5,457 nt of DNA from an uncultured Kineosporia sp. (lineage in GTDB: Bacteria; Actinomycetota; Actinomycetes; Actinomycetales; Kineosporiaceae). Position 1 is the stretch's first letter, and every line of letters begins with the position of its first letter. Shown one piece after another: positions 5,192 through 5,457 of this stretch. The translations under genes and the position numbers were made by a program. The stretch spans positions 1 through 5,457 of the forward strand of contig CALMAR010000116.1 of NCBI GenBank assembly GCA_937859855.1. The letters run 5' to 3'. The notes beneath the pieces were generated by a model. The model was given only the letters and a program-made list of their open reading frames with translations, was not told the DNA's origin and did not search any database.

Positions 5192-5457
5192 CTACGAGGT
5201 GCCCCGCTCCAGCGCGGTTTTCACCAGCGCCGCATGCAGGCGGACACACAGCGCGGACACTTCGCGGGTGGTCTCCTCGGCGCGGACCGCGGCCTCCGCG
5301 TCCCGCTGGCCACGCATCGGCTTGACCACCTGCTCGACCAGGCCCGCCTCCCGATCGGCGGCGGTGCGGAAGGCCCGTAAGTGCCGGGGCTCGATCCCGA
5401 ACGCGGCCAGCTCGGCGGCCGTGCTCTGGGCCACCCGCTTGCGCCGCCAGCCCTGAC
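5192..5457 (-). CDS. ftsR: MerR-family regulator FtsR, C-terminal part (5' end outside window)
   Basis: Only the last 87 residues are present; the frame is open to the right edge and ends at TAG 5192–5194. The visible part is the C-terminal effector and dimerisation half, with AAELAAFGIEPRHLRAFRTAADREAGLVEQ as its signature. Then come QRDAEAAVRAEETTREVSALCVRLHAALVKTAL and a short GTS tail. This matches Rv1828 of M. tuberculosis and FtsR of Corynebacterium glutamicum, a regulator that activates ftsZ there. The DNA-binding HTH is not in the window, so its condition cannot be judged. The GTG at 5434 is an internal codon, not a start: homology continues upstream of it, and the codons beyond it (QGWRRKR) remain open. 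Its place upstream of the bfn and second MerR genes supports the call. Confidence 0.88.
   Translation of the reverse strand, partial: QGWRRKRVAQSTAAELAAFGIEPRHLRAFRTAADREAGLVEQVVKPMRGQRDAEAAVRAEETTREVSALCVRLHAALVKTALERGTS

Overview
This window is GC-rich DNA from an actinobacterium. The evidence is strong GC3 bias, GTG starts, an actinobacterial glycine riboswitch, and a gene order matching the conserved gcvH–garA–ftsR–bifunctional nuclease–MerR regulator–gcvP neighbourhood known from Mycobacterium tuberculosis (Rv1826–Rv1832). A member of the Propionibacteriales or a related order is a reasonable guess, but the sequence alone does not settle the lineage.

Layout, left to right. Positions 1–2317 (minus strand) hold the first 772 codons of gcvP, the glycine decarboxylase P-protein. 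It runs off the left edge just after its PLP-binding lysine. Its 5' leader (2318 to about 2606) carries a glycine riboswitch (about 2420–2545), a plausible Shine–Dalgarno-sequestering expression platform, and a candidate extended -10 promoter. The plus-strand gene at 2758–3582 is a ParA/Soj-type ATPase with no ParB beside it; it is divergent from gcvP and probably leaderless. It converges on a minus-strand MerR-family regulator (3647–4246) related to Rv1830 (ResR/McdR). Upstream of that gene are a long leader, a very good TTGACC-17-TACCGT promoter and an inverted repeat touching the -35. Next on the minus strand come a bifunctional-nuclease (DUF151) protein (4555–5043) and the 3' end of a second MerR regulator, FtsR (5192–5457, cut by the right edge).

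How the pieces fit. The minus-strand genes are the tail of a conserved actinobacterial cluster combining glycine catabolism with two MerR regulators linked in other actinobacteria to cell growth and division. gcvP is under glycine control through the riboswitch, while the regulators appear to have their own promoters. The ParA gene sits between them in opposite orientation and adds a chromosome- or cargo-positioning ATPase to the locus.

The least explained signals are: a 22/26-bp imperfect direct repeat flanking the parA segment; a nested and mutually exclusive set of inverted repeats in the bfn–merR intergenic region; a 6-7-6 palindrome at the merR promoter; and a 9-bp tandem repeat inserting Gly-Arg-Ala units into GcvP. 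No tRNA, rRNA, CRISPR array, transposase or insertion sequence was seen.
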